A model generated the notes under the pieces. That model was not told where the DNA came from. It ran no database searches and saw nothing but the letters and a program-made list of their open reading frames with translations. This document shows, piece by piece, positions 1 to 7,813 of a DNA stretch of 28,585 bases. The first letter of the stretch is position 1, and every line of letters begins with the position of its first letter. Made by a program: the position numbers and the translations under genes. The stretch comes from Bordetella parapertussis (GTDB lineage: Bacteria > Pseudomonadota > Gammaproteobacteria > Burkholderiales > CAIKXV01), in contig CAMDXD010000003.1 of assembly GCA_945877995.1 (NCBI GenBank), forward strand, positions 1 to 28,585, written 5' to 3'.

Positions 1-970
1 ACCCGGGCAGGATCACCACCGGCTTGCCACCGGTCACCGCGAGGCAGACCGGCTTGCCCGGCTTCAGCGCGACGCCATGCGCGACGATGCCCGGATTGCC
101 GAGCCGGCTGACCACGCGGTAGGACAGGTCGCCCGCACCCTTCGAGGTACCGCCGGACAGGATCACCATGTCCGCATCCATCCCGCGCGCGAGCACCGCC
201 TCGAGTTGAGCATCGTCGTCCTCGACGATGCCCAGCTGGATAGCCTCGCCACCGAGTTCCTCGACCGCAGCGCCGATGATCGCGGCATTGGAGTCGAACA
301 CCGCACCCGGGCGCACCGGCGAACCCGGCGCGACGATCTCGTTGCCGGTGGACACGATCGCCACCCGAGGCCGACGCCATACCTCTACCTCGGCCAGCCC
401 GATCGCGGCGAGCACGCCGATCTCGCGCGAGGTCAGGCGCTGGCCCTGGCGCAGCACGGTCTCGCCGCGCGCGATGTCGGTACCGGCAAAGGTCACGTTC
501 TGCCCGGGTGGCACCGAGTGGCGGCATTCAACGCCGCCGTCGTCGGTCGCTTCGGTCTGCTCGACCATGATTACCGCATCGGCGCCGCGCGGCAACATGC
601 CACCGGTGGCGATGATCGACGCCCGCCCGCGGGCGACCTGTTCCACCGGTGCGCGCCCCGGCTCGACCACTTCCGCATTGAGGGCAAGCACGCGCGGGCT
701 CTCCTCCATCGCGCCGTAGGTGTCGGCCGCGACCAGCGCGAAGCCATCGACGTTGGAACGGTCGAACGCGGGTACGTCTACCGTCGACGCCACCGTGGAC
801 GCGAGCACCCGGTGCAGCGCGCCACCGAGCGGCACCGTCTCGCGGCCCAGCGGCGCCAGCACGAGATGGCGCCGGAAACGATCGGTGGCTTCATCGCGGG
901 TGATGACTTCCAGGAACTGCTCCTGGCGGGCAGCGGTACGTACGCCAGGGCTTGGCATCTTGTCCGGCAT
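1..970 (-). CDS. MoeA-like molybdopterin biosynthesis protein, C-terminus outside window
   Basis: The 323 visible residues are the N-terminal part of a MoeA-family protein, which inserts molybdenum into adenylylated molybdopterin in the cytoplasm. Family landmarks are VPAFDRSNVDGFAL near residue 60, ATGGMLPRGADAVI, a STGNEI segment and HGVALKPGKP. The active-site loop reads GGTSKGAGDLS instead of the GGxSxGxxD form of ordinary MoeA, as in the version often fused to a C-terminal periplasmic-binding-like domain; whether such a domain follows cannot be seen. The ATG at 970 is chosen because GAGGGG lies about 9 nt upstream; an in-frame ATG at 958 is the alternative. It starts 30 nt after the stop of the other moeA copy, so the two are probably cotranscribed paralogs. 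Confidence 0.85.
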   Translation of the reverse strand, partial: MPDKMPSPGVRTAARQEQFLEVITRDEATDRFRRHLVLAPLGRETVPLGGALHRVLASTVASTVDVPAFDRSNVDGFALVAADTYGAMEESPRVLALNAEVVEPGRAPVEQVARGRASIIATGGMLPRGADAVIMVEQTEATDDGGVECRHSVPPGQNVTFAGTDIARGETVLRQGQRLTSREIGVLAAIGLAEVEVWRRPRVAIVSTGNEIVAPGSPVRPGAVFDSNAAIIGAAVEELGGEAIQLGIVEDDDAQLEAVLARGMDADMVILSGGTSKGAGDLSYRVVSRLGNPGIVAHGVALKPGKPVCLAVTGGKPVVILPG

Positions 971-1000
971 TCGGTCCAGCCCCTCGATGGGCAGCGGTGA

Positions 1001-2239
1001 TCAGGGTGAGTAAAGGTACACGTCGACGGACGTGCCTGCCGCCTGGCCTTCGCTGTCGGCGGGCACGATCACGAAGCCGTCGGCGCGCGTGGTCGAGGAC
1101 AGGATCGATGCGCCGCTCAGCGCGAGCGGCTCGGCACCGTCGTCGCCCAGGCGCACCCGGCAGTAATCGACTCGCCCCACCTGCGAGGCGATCTTGCGCG
1201 TGAGCACCACGCGCCGCACGGCGTGCGGCCATGCCGGCGCGCGGCCCCCGAGGATGCGCAGCGCGCGTCCGGCGAAGAAATCGTACGCGCACAGGCAGGA
1301 CACCGGGTTCCCGGGCAGCAGGAAAACCAGCGTGCCTCCGACGCGTCCGAACCCGGCCGGGCTCGAGGGCCGCATCGCGACACCGTGCACGGCGAGGTCC
1401 CCCGCCTGCGCGAGGATGCCCGGCGCATGGTCTTCGCTGCCGACGCTGGAGCCTCCGGACACGAGCACGACGTCGACACCGGGCGCGAGGATCGCCTCGC
1501 GGATCGACTCGCGCCGGTCGGCCACGCGCAGCACCGGCGCGGGCAGGCCACCGTCGCGGCATACCAGCCCGTGCAGCATGCTCGAGTTGGCATCGTAGAT
1601 CTGGTGCAGGCCTTTGCCGGTGCCCGGCACTGCGAGTTCATCGCCAGTGACCACGATGCGCACAGCGGGCCGCCGTACGACCGTCGCGCGGTCCAGGCCG
1701 ATCGAGGCGATAAGCCCGACGTCCTGCGCGCGCAATCGACGTCCGGCAGCGAGCAGCAACGCACCGGCGGAGACATCCTCCGCACGGCGTCCGACATGCC
1801 GGCCGGGTGCGAGCGGCGCGGTGACCTCGACGTGGCCGTCGCGCTCGGTCGCGTATTCGGCAGGCACCACCGCATCGGCGCCAGCCGGCATCGGCGCACC
1901 AGTCATGATGCGCACCGCGCAGCCGGCCGCGACCGCGCCCTCGAAAGGCCGGCCAGGCAGGGCCTGCCCGACGATCGCGAACGACAGCGGGTTGTAGTCG
2001 CCGGCACCATTGGTCTGGGCACCGCGCAGGGCATAGCCGTCCATCGCCGAGCGGTCGAACGGGGGCACGTCGATCGTCGCGTGCAGGTCCTCTGCCAGTA
2101 CGCGCCCGTGCAACGCGTCGATTGCAGACGTCTCCGGGCCGAGCTGCCGCGCATGCGCATCGATCCAGGCCAGGGCGGTCTCGACGGTGGCACGCACGGA
2201 AAAGCCGCGCATGCGCACATCCTTTGCGGGGCTGGTCAT
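1001..2239 (-). CDS. moeA: Molybdopterin molybdenumtransferase MoeA
   Basis: This 412-residue protein has the usual MoeA length and order: the PPFDRSAMDGYA substrate-binding segment at residues 59-70, a TGAPMPAGADAVV stretch, VVTGDEL, the GGSSVGSED active-site loop (the canonical form, unlike its downstream paralog) and LPGNPVSCLCAY, followed by the small C-terminal beta domain. MoeA ligates molybdate to adenylyl-molybdopterin to give Mo cofactor. It begins 40 nt after the nitrile hydratase alpha stop, so it probably shares that transcript. No molybdoenzyme is visible in the window. The ATG at 2239 gives the longest sensible start; ATG at 2212 is possible. Confidence 0.93.
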   Translation of the reverse strand: MTSPAKDVRMRGFSVRATVETALAWIDAHARQLGPETSAIDALHGRVLAEDLHATIDVPPFDRSAMDGYALRGAQTNGAGDYNPLSFAIVGQALPGRPFEGAVAAGCAVRIMTGAPMPAGADAVVPAEYATERDGHVEVTAPLAPGRHVGRRAEDVSAGALLLAAGRRLRAQDVGLIASIGLDRATVVRRPAVRIVVTGDELAVPGTGKGLHQIYDANSSMLHGLVCRDGGLPAPVLRVADRRESIREAILAPGVDVVLVSGGSSVGSEDHAPGILAQAGDLAVHGVAMRPSSPAGFGRVGGTLVFLLPGNPVSCLCAYDFFAGRALRILGGRAPAWPHAVRRVVLTRKIASQVGRVDYCRVRLGDDGAEPLALSGASILSSTTRADGFVIVPADSEGQAAGTSVDVYLYSP

Positions 2240-2279
2240 CGGCCGGGGTGGCGGGCGACGCGCGCGGCGGTCGCGGGCA

Positions 2280-2948
2280 TCAGGGTGCCAGCGCCTGCGC
2301 CACGCCGATCATGCTGTCGCGGGTCACCAGCGCGGCGAGCCGCTCCTCGTCCCAGCCCCCTGTACCCTGCGGACGCAGCGGGATCACCAGGTAGCGCATG
2401 TCGGCGGTCGAGTCGACCACGCGGATCTCGCGCTGCGGCGGCAGTTCGGTACCGAACTCCTTCAGCACGGCACGCGGCTCGATCACCACGCGCGAACGGT
2501 ACTCGCGGCTCTTGTACCAGGCCGGCGGGATGCCGAGGATGTTGCGCGGATAGCATGAGCAGAGCGTGCAGCAGACGACGTGGTGGACCGCCTGCGTGTT
2601 CTCGAGCACGGTGAGTTCAGGCGTGTTCGCGAGGTCGATCTCGAAGGCACGGCCCAGCGCCGGCTTCGCCTCGGCGAGCAGTGCCTTGAGGAACGCGTCG
2701 TCAACCCACGCGCGGGCGATGATCCGGGCGCCCAGCGCCGGCGTATGCGATTCGGTGAGGTCGATCTGGCGCTGGATGTCCTGGGCAGTGAACACGCCCT
2801 GCTCGACCAGCAGCTCGCGCAGGGCCTGTTCCATCAGCAGCGACTCGGGCTGGTAGTGGTCGAAGTCGTCGAGCGGTGCGTGCGGGTCGTCGGCCCCGTG
2901 CTCCGGATGCACGTGGTCGCCGTGGTTACCGTGGTCGTGCATGCTCAT
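2280..2948 (-). CDS. Nitrile hydratase alpha / thiocyanate hydrolase gamma-type metal subunit
   Basis: This 222-residue protein carries the catalytic metal site of the nitrile hydratase family, which hydrates nitriles to amides (or hydrolyses thiocyanate in the SCNase branch). The claw motif C-T-L-C-S-C spans residues 127-132; Thr in the second position marks the cobalt type, and Cys130 and Ser131 are the residues that provide the backbone amide ligands. The downstream YPRNILGIPPAWYK segment is also family-typical. An extra Cys (126) replaces the usual Val just before the claw. The first 23 residues hold seven histidines. The start overlaps the upstream gene by ATGA, with AGGAAA upstream; a second ATG two codons in is the alternative. 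Substrate cannot be read from the sequence. Confidence 0.93.
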   Translation of the reverse strand: MSMHDHGNHGDHVHPEHGADDPHAPLDDFDHYQPESLLMEQALRELLVEQGVFTAQDIQRQIDLTESHTPALGARIIARAWVDDAFLKALLAEAKPALGRAFEIDLANTPELTVLENTQAVHHVVCCTLCSCYPRNILGIPPAWYKSREYRSRVVIEPRAVLKEFGTELPPQREIRVVDSTADMRYLVIPLRPQGTGGWDEERLAALVTRDSMIGVAQALAP

Positions 2949-3262
2949 GCTGCGTTTCCTTGCCCGCTGTCCGGCTCCGCCGGTTCCAGCCAGTGTTCGA
3001 AGATGTCCGCAGTGATGCGGTAGGGCGCCTCGCGCAGGCGCTCGCCCCAGACCTCGGCCGCGTCGAACTCGACCTGATAGAGCGTGACCGGCGGCAAGCC
3101 GGGCTTGTGGTAGGCGAGCGCCTCCGGGTTCGGGTAACGCCCGAGCGTGCAAACCACCACGCCGCGCTTGCCGCGCAGGTAGTGCGGCGTGCGGCAGTGG
3201 GTGGACGGCGCCGCAGTGCCCACCTTGACCGCAACGCCTGCCGCGAGCGGTGGCCGGCTCAC
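2945..3262 (-). CDS. Nitrile hydratase beta subunit, C-terminal half as a separate gene
   Basis: At 105 residues this matches only the C-terminal SH3-like barrel of a nitrile hydratase beta subunit: FxxGxxVxV-like start (LAAGVAVKV), THCRTPHYLRGKRGVV, then the YxVxFxAxExWG block (YQVEFDAAEVWGE). In three-subunit relatives such as thiocyanate hydrolase, this half is encoded separately and corresponds to the SCNase alpha chain. The start is GTG, overlapping the stop of the N-half gene as GTGA, and its own stop overlaps the alpha start as ATGA, so the three chains are translationally coupled and probably made in equal amounts. Confidence 0.9.
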   Translation of the reverse strand: MSRPPLAAGVAVKVGTAAPSTHCRTPHYLRGKRGVVVCTLGRYPNPEALAYHKPGLPPVTLYQVEFDAAEVWGERLREAPYRITADIFEHWLEPAEPDSGQGNAA

Positions 3263-3576
3263 GGCTTCACCACGCGCTGCGCGGCGATGGCGGACATCCG
3301 CTGCTCGAGCGCTGTGTGGCTGACCAGCCCGCGTTCGATCGCCAGTTCGCGTACCGCGCGCACCCAGCGCTCGTAGTACGCAAGCCCGTGATAGGCCTGC
3401 GGGTCGAGCGACTCGATCGACCGGCGCATCGCATCAACGGTGAAGTACCCCTTCTGCGGGTGGGCGAGCAGGCGCAGCATCGCGTCGACGCGCTGGTCGA
3501 ACAGGCTGCGCGAATGTTCTGCCCGGTCGATCGGACCTGCCGGATCGCCGCCCATGTCGTGGACGCTCTTGCTCAT
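3259..3576 (-). CDS. Nitrile hydratase beta subunit, N-terminal half as a separate gene
   Basis: This 105-residue helical protein matches the N-terminal part of nitrile hydratase beta subunits: the HDMGG motif at residues 6-10, a DQRVDAML helix, then the YHGLAYYERWVRAVREL segment equivalent to the beta-subunit xxYYERWLxALExLL. Retention of HDMGG suggests a structural subunit rather than the related P14K-type cobalt activator, though an activator role is not excluded. With the next two genes it forms the SCNase-like arrangement beta-N, beta-C, alpha. The ATG at 3576 is chosen because it lies 4 nt after the preceding Bug stop; an in-frame start at 3606 would overlap that gene. Confidence 0.87.
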   Translation of the reverse strand: MSKSVHDMGGDPAGPIDRAEHSRSLFDQRVDAMLRLLAHPQKGYFTVDAMRRSIESLDPQAYHGLAYYERWVRAVRELAIERGLVSHTALEQRMSAIAAQRVVKP

Positions 3577-3580
3577 GCCG

Positions 3581-4615
3581 CTATTCTGCCTTGATACCGG
3601 CGGCACGGATGATCTTGCCGAGCGAGTCGATCTCGGCCTTCAGGAACGCGCCGAAAGCCTCGGGGCTGCTCGGCCAGGGTTCCGCGAAAAGCGCTGCCAG
3701 GCGGTCTTTCAGTTCGGCGGTCGCGAGCGACCGGCCAATCGCCGCGTTGATGGTCGACACCACCGGCTTCGGCGTACCGCGCGGCGCGACCAGTCCCCAC
3801 CACTGCATGATCTGGTAGCCGGGCAGGCCCTGCTCCGCCATCGTCGCAATCTCCGGCGTCAGGCTGTGCCGCTTCGGCCCGGTGGTGCCGATCGCGCGCA
3901 TCTTGCCCGCGCGCACCAGCGGCATGGCGGCGAGCATGCTGCTCGCCGTCAGGGTCACTTCGCCGCCGGCCAGCGCCGCCAGCGCCGGCACCGCACCCTT
4001 GTACGGAATCACCGTGAACTCGAACTTGCCCATCATCCGCAGCAGTTCGCCGCTGAGGTCGCCGGTAGTGCCGCGTCCGGGCGAGCCGAAGTTCACCTTG
4101 CCCGGGTTGGCGCGCGCGAACGCGATCAGATCCTGCGCCCCCTTGCCGGCGACCGCGTTGGACACGGTCACCACCTGCGGCGCCGTCGCGATGCCGCCCA
4201 GCGGCGTGAAGTCGCGCAGCACGTCGACTGGCAGCTTGCTGTACAGCGACGGCAGGCTCGCCAGCGCCGGTTCCGCGAGCATCAGCGTATAGCCGTCCGC
4301 GCCGGCGCGAACGGTGAGTTCGGCGGCGATCAGCCCGCCGGCGCCGGTGCGGTTGTCGACGATGGTCGTCTGGCCCCAGGCCTGGCTGAACTGGGCGCCG
4401 ATGGTTCGCGCCATCACGTCGGCCGCACCGCCGGCGGCGAACGGAACGATGAAGCGTACCGGCTTGACCGGGAACGCTTCTGCCGCGAGCACCGGCGACG
4501 CACCGATGGCCACGGCGATCGCCGCTGCGCTGGCAGCCAGCGCAGCGGGAGCCCGCCAGGACACCATGGGCCTGCCGCGGACGGAGCCGTCGGTTCGAAT
4601 GCAGCGCGAGGTCAT
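3581..4615 (-). CDS. Bug/TctC-family tripartite tricarboxylate transporter receptor
   Basis: This 344-residue Bug receptor is a periplasmic binding protein of the tripartite tricarboxylate family, whose members bind carboxylates, amides and similar small molecules. A long N-terminus precedes a signal peptide core rich in Ala and ending ASPVLA before AEAFP. Family marks are the PFAAGGAADVMAR loop near the mature N-terminus, VDNRTGAGG, GADGYTLML, YKGAVPALAALAGG and the LPGYQIMQWWG segment. The ATG at 4615 has AAAGG six bases upstream; ATG at 4567 would give a shorter signal. It ends 4 nt before the nitrile hydratase genes, which suggests that its ligand is the nitrile, the amide or the derived acid. 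Confidence 0.93.
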   Translation of the reverse strand: MTSRCIRTDGSVRGRPMVSWRAPAALAASAAAIAVAIGASPVLAAEAFPVKPVRFIVPFAAGGAADVMARTIGAQFSQAWGQTTIVDNRTGAGGLIAAELTVRAGADGYTLMLAEPALASLPSLYSKLPVDVLRDFTPLGGIATAPQVVTVSNAVAGKGAQDLIAFARANPGKVNFGSPGRGTTGDLSGELLRMMGKFEFTVIPYKGAVPALAALAGGEVTLTASSMLAAMPLVRAGKMRAIGTTGPKRHSLTPEIATMAEQGLPGYQIMQWWGLVAPRGTPKPVVSTINAAIGRSLATAELKDRLAALFAEPWPSSPEAFGAFLKAEIDSLGKIIRAAGIKAE

Positions 4616-4717
4616 CGAAAGCCTTTCAGTGGGGAAACCGTGCGGCCATTCTAACGTTGCGACGCGGGCACGGTGCCCGATCCGATACGTTCGCTCGCAG
4701 GACCGGTCGGCAGGTCG

Positions 4718-4783
4718 GTCAGTCGAGCTTGAGCCAGATCCTGCGGATCAGTCAGTCGAGCTTGAGCCCGATCCTGCGGATCA
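4718..4783. repeat. 33-bp tandem duplication at the 3' end of a Bug gene
   Basis: Two adjacent 33-bp copies (4718-4750 and 4751-4783) differ at one base (A at 4736, C at 4769). The second copy holds the last codons and stop of the Bug gene read on the minus strand. The first copy, just past the stop, repeats those codons in frame, reading LIRRIWLKLD and a second TGA where the gene reads LIRRIGLKLD. Confidence 0.95.
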
Positions 4784-5735
4784 GCTTGCCCCACAGTTCG
4801 CGCTCTGCGCGCAGGTGCGCACCGAATTCCTCGGGCGTGTTGCCCACCGGTTCGGCGCCGAGTTCGAGCAGCCGCTGGCGCACCGCTTCACGGCGCAGCA
4901 CCGCGACCGTCTCGCGGTTCAACCGCTCGACGATCGCGCGCGGCAGGCCGGCTGGGCCGACGAATCCGTTCCATCCCTGCACGTTGTAGCCGGGAACTCC
5001 GGCTTCAGCCATCGTCGGCAGGTCCGGCAGCAGCGCGGAGCGCTTCGCCGGGGTGACCGCCAGCGCGCGCAGCCTGCCGGCCTTGATATGGCCGATCGAC
5101 GGCGGCAGGCCGTCGAACATCAGCTGGATCTGCCCGCTGAACAGGTCGATGTGCGCGATCGGGCTCGCCTTGTAGACGATGTGTTCCATCTGCGTCCCGG
5201 TCAGCGCCTTGAACATCTCGGCCGCCAGGTGGATCGTGCCACCTGCGCCGGCGGAGCCATACGACAGCTTCCCCGGGTTGGCCTTCGCATGGGCGATCAG
5301 TTCCGGCACGCTCTTCACCGGCAGCGCCGGGCTCACCACCAACACGTTGGTCACCGCGTTGATCTGGGTGATCGGCGCGAAGGCCGTCGCCATGTCGTAG
5401 GGCATGTTGCTGAACAGGAAGCCGTTCACCGCCAGCGTGCTGGCCGAACTCAGGATCAGGGTATGGCCGTCGGGGGCCGCCTTCACGCCGAGGTCGGTAC
5501 CCGGGTTGCCGCCGCCGCCGGGCCGGTTGTCGACGAGGATCGGCTGGCCGAGCGCCTCGGACAGCGCCGGCATCGTCACGCGCGCGATCACGTCAGTGAC
5601 GCTGCCGGTGCCGAACGGAACGATCACGCGGATCGGACGGTTCGGATAGGTGCCCTGCGCGAGGGCCTGCATGGACAGCGAAAATGCGGCGGTGGCGCAC
5701 AGCAGCGGCACCGCCCGTCGGGCATGGAAGGGCAT
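4752..5735 (-). CDS. Bug/TctC-family receptor following the amidase gene
   Basis: This 327-residue Bug protein has a signal peptide with cleavage likely after MQALA or QALAQ near residue 22, then YPNRPIRVIVPF. It differs from the family norm at several binding-loop positions: PFGTGSVTDVIAR replaces PFxxGGxxD, APDGHT replaces PDGYT, and YKASPIAHIDL replaces YKGxxPxxxDL, so the ligand may be unusual. It begins 2 nt after the amidase stop and is almost certainly cotranslated with it. The ATG at 5735 is fixed by the signal peptide; open frame further upstream is an out-of-frame shadow of the amidase, not a fusion. Its 3' end lies in a tandem duplication. Confidence 0.93.
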   Translation of the reverse strand: MPFHARRAVPLLCATAAFSLSMQALAQGTYPNRPIRVIVPFGTGSVTDVIARVTMPALSEALGQPILVDNRPGGGGNPGTDLGVKAAPDGHTLILSSASTLAVNGFLFSNMPYDMATAFAPITQINAVTNVLVVSPALPVKSVPELIAHAKANPGKLSYGSAGAGGTIHLAAEMFKALTGTQMEHIVYKASPIAHIDLFSGQIQLMFDGLPPSIGHIKAGRLRALAVTPAKRSALLPDLPTMAEAGVPGYNVQGWNGFVGPAGLPRAIVERLNRETVAVLRREAVRQRLLELGAEPVGNTPEEFGAHLRAERELWGKLIRRIGLKLD

Positions 5736-5737
5736 CC

Positions 5738-7396
5738 TCAGTCTCCTGGTAGCGTGCAACGGTCGAAGCGGAAGGTGTTCGCCGGCTCGGCGGCCCGTGC
5801 GAGCGGCTCGCGGATACGGCGGCTCATCGCGAACGCATGCGGCGCGGCGCGCAGCAGCAGGTCGAACTGACGCTCGTCGAGCACGAGGCCGGCCTGGCTG
5901 GCCAATGCCGCGGTGGCCGCGCGCACCGCGGCGGTCACCACACGGTCGTCCAGCGGCGCCGATGGCGCCAGCCGCACCGGTGGCCGCGCAGACCCGGGCA
6001 CCAGCGACGGCCGTCGCGCACGCCAGCCGGTGGCCTGTTCGTAAGCATGCCCGACGCGCAGCACGGTGCACTCGTCGAACGGGCGCCCGCCGATCTGCAG
6101 CCCCATCGGCAGGCCGTTGCCAGCGAATCCGCAGCACACGATCAGCGCCGGATTGCCGAACACGCTGAACGGGGAGAACAGCGAGGGCTTCTCCCAGAAC
6201 GATACCGTGCGGTGCGCATCGAGCCGCGGTGCCGGACCGGCACCGGGAGTGACCAGCACGTCGAACCGTTCGTACAGCGGCACCACGGCCTCGAGCAGGC
6301 CGCGCCGCACGCGCTGCGCGAGCATGTAGTCGCTGGCCTGGAACAGCGCGCCGGCCAGGCCGCCGCGTCCGAGGAAGTCCTCGCCGAAATCGCCTGGCCG
6401 CGTCACGAGCGGTTCGCGGTAGATCGAGAAAAGCTCCGACAGCGAGATCACGGTCTTCACGTCGTGGTACACCTGCGCCGGGTGCATGCGCACCTCCTCG
6501 ACGGTCGCACCGAGCGAACGCAGCACGTCGAGCGAGGCCTCCGTTGCGCGCACCATTTCGGCCGGGGTGTCGACGTCCTCTTGCCAAAGGTGGCGTGGCA
6601 CGCCCACACGGATGCCGCGCAGGTCGCCGCCACGCAGCGCCGCCCGGTAGTCGGGGATCGAGCGATCGACGCTGGCCGGATCGGCAGCGTCATGGCCGGC
6701 GATCACCTGCAGCAGGATCGCGCAGTCCTCGACGGTCCAGGCCATCGGGCCGCAATGATCGAACGACCATGAATTGGGCAGCACGCCGCTGCGGCTCACC
6801 AGCCCGTAGGTAGGCTTGAGCCCGGCCAGGCCGCACAGCGCCGAGGGCGTGCGGATAGAGCCGCCGGTGTCGCTGCCCAGCGCGCCCGGGACGAAGCCCG
6901 CGGCGACGGCCGCGCCGGGGCCGCTGCTCGAGCCACCGGTGATGTGCTCCAGGTTCCACGGGTTGCGCGCGGGTGGCCACGGCAGGTCGAAAGACGGTCC
7001 GCCATGGGCGAACTCGTGCGTCGCGAGCTTGCCGAGCAGCACCGCGCCGGCCGCATGCAGCCTGGCCACCGCGAAGCCGTCGTGCGCCGGCACATGGTCG
7101 ATGCAGATGCGCGAATGGCCGGATGTGAGCACGCCCGCTGTCTCGAAGATGTCCTTCAGCGCAAACGGCATGCCGTGCATCGGCCCCCGGTAGGCGCCGG
7201 CGGAGATCTCCGCTTCCGCCTGCCGCGCACGAGCCATCGCGAGTTCCGCGGTGCGCGTGATGAACGCATTGACCTGCCCGTCGAGCGACTCGATGCGCGC
7301 GAGCAGTGCACCAGCGAGCTCGACCGGGGACAGCTGGCGCGACTCGATCCGGCGCGCCAGCTCGGCGAGCGTGAGGGTATGCAGCCCGTCACTCAT
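5738..7396 (-). CDS. Amidase-signature family hydrolase
   Basis: This 552-residue enzyme belongs to the amidase-signature family (GatA-like fold), which hydrolyses amides to acid plus ammonia with a Ser-cisSer-Lys triad. Lys81 lies in MPFALKD, the cis-Ser is in GGSSSGP at residues 154-160, and the nucleophile is Ser180 in GSDTGGS. After the conserved core come PALIVCCGF and GLPMGLQIGGRPFDE. The protein is longer than the usual 450-480 residues, with about 80 extra C-terminal residues that resemble a helical AtzG-like appendage only loosely. It sits upstream of the nitrile hydratase genes on the same strand and would complete nitrile to amide to acid conversion. It is equally compatible with ring-opened amide, urea or carbamate substrates. 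Confidence 0.93.
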   Translation of the reverse strand: MSDGLHTLTLAELARRIESRQLSPVELAGALLARIESLDGQVNAFITRTAELAMARARQAEAEISAGAYRGPMHGMPFALKDIFETAGVLTSGHSRICIDHVPAHDGFAVARLHAAGAVLLGKLATHEFAHGGPSFDLPWPPARNPWNLEHITGGSSSGPGAAVAAGFVPGALGSDTGGSIRTPSALCGLAGLKPTYGLVSRSGVLPNSWSFDHCGPMAWTVEDCAILLQVIAGHDAADPASVDRSIPDYRAALRGGDLRGIRVGVPRHLWQEDVDTPAEMVRATEASLDVLRSLGATVEEVRMHPAQVYHDVKTVISLSELFSIYREPLVTRPGDFGEDFLGRGGLAGALFQASDYMLAQRVRRGLLEAVVPLYERFDVLVTPGAGPAPRLDAHRTVSFWEKPSLFSPFSVFGNPALIVCCGFAGNGLPMGLQIGGRPFDECTVLRVGHAYEQATGWRARRPSLVPGSARPPVRLAPSAPLDDRVVTAAVRAATAALASQAGLVLDERQFDLLLRAAPHAFAMSRRIREPLARAAEPANTFRFDRCTLPGD

Positions 7397-7732
7397 GGGC
7401 AGGCCCGTGGCGCACGGCCGACAGCGGTGCGAGTGCCTGCACCAGGTCTTGCGGTGCGACCGGCTTGCGCAGGACGGGGAAGCCGTCCCCTGCCGCGATC
7501 GATTCGATGTTCCATGGCGCCTCCCGGGTGACCAGGAGCCAGAGCGTACCTGCGGTCTTGTCGCGCGCAAAGCGAAGCACTTCGACGCGCTGCTGCTGGG
7601 CGGGCGGAAATCGCATGGCACCGCCTCGTACGATCCAGCCTTCAGCCAAGCGGTGGCCTCGGCGACCAGTACATCGTCCTCGACCACCAGCAGGCGCCCC
7701 AGCGTGTCGAAAACGGTCGAGAACATGCACAC
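7389..7732 (-). pseudogene. Broken response-regulator receiver domain
   Basis: Two overlapping frames together spell a degraded receiver domain. The first (starting 7732) gives RLLVVEDDVLVAEATAWL, the beta1 strand with acidic pair and helix alpha1, then loses similarity after about 45 residues. The second (ending 7389) supplies RVEVLRFARDKTAGTLWLLVT and FPVLRKPVAPQDLVQALAPL, the alpha3-beta4, beta5 with conserved Lys, and alpha5. The segment with the phosphoacceptor Asp is missing between them, so both an internal deletion and a frameshift occurred. The remnant stop overlaps the amidase start by 8 bp. Confidence 0.72.
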
Positions 7733-7813
7733 GCGTCGGCTTTTCCTGCCAGACGCGTTAGGCTAGTCTCCGTATGATGGCCAGCCGCGCCATGCGCTGA
7801 TGCGAGGACGACG

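Noticed and set aside
77..2614. Long plus-strand open frames over the MoeA and nitrile hydratase genes
   Set aside because: Their translations are Arg/His-rich and match no family, while the minus strand encodes MoeA and nitrile hydratase motifs.
4752..6587. A 611-codon open frame that looks like an amidase-Bug fusion
   Set aside because: The upstream part is an out-of-frame shadow of the amidase, with Arg/Ala-rich nonsense. The signal peptide at 5735 marks the real start.
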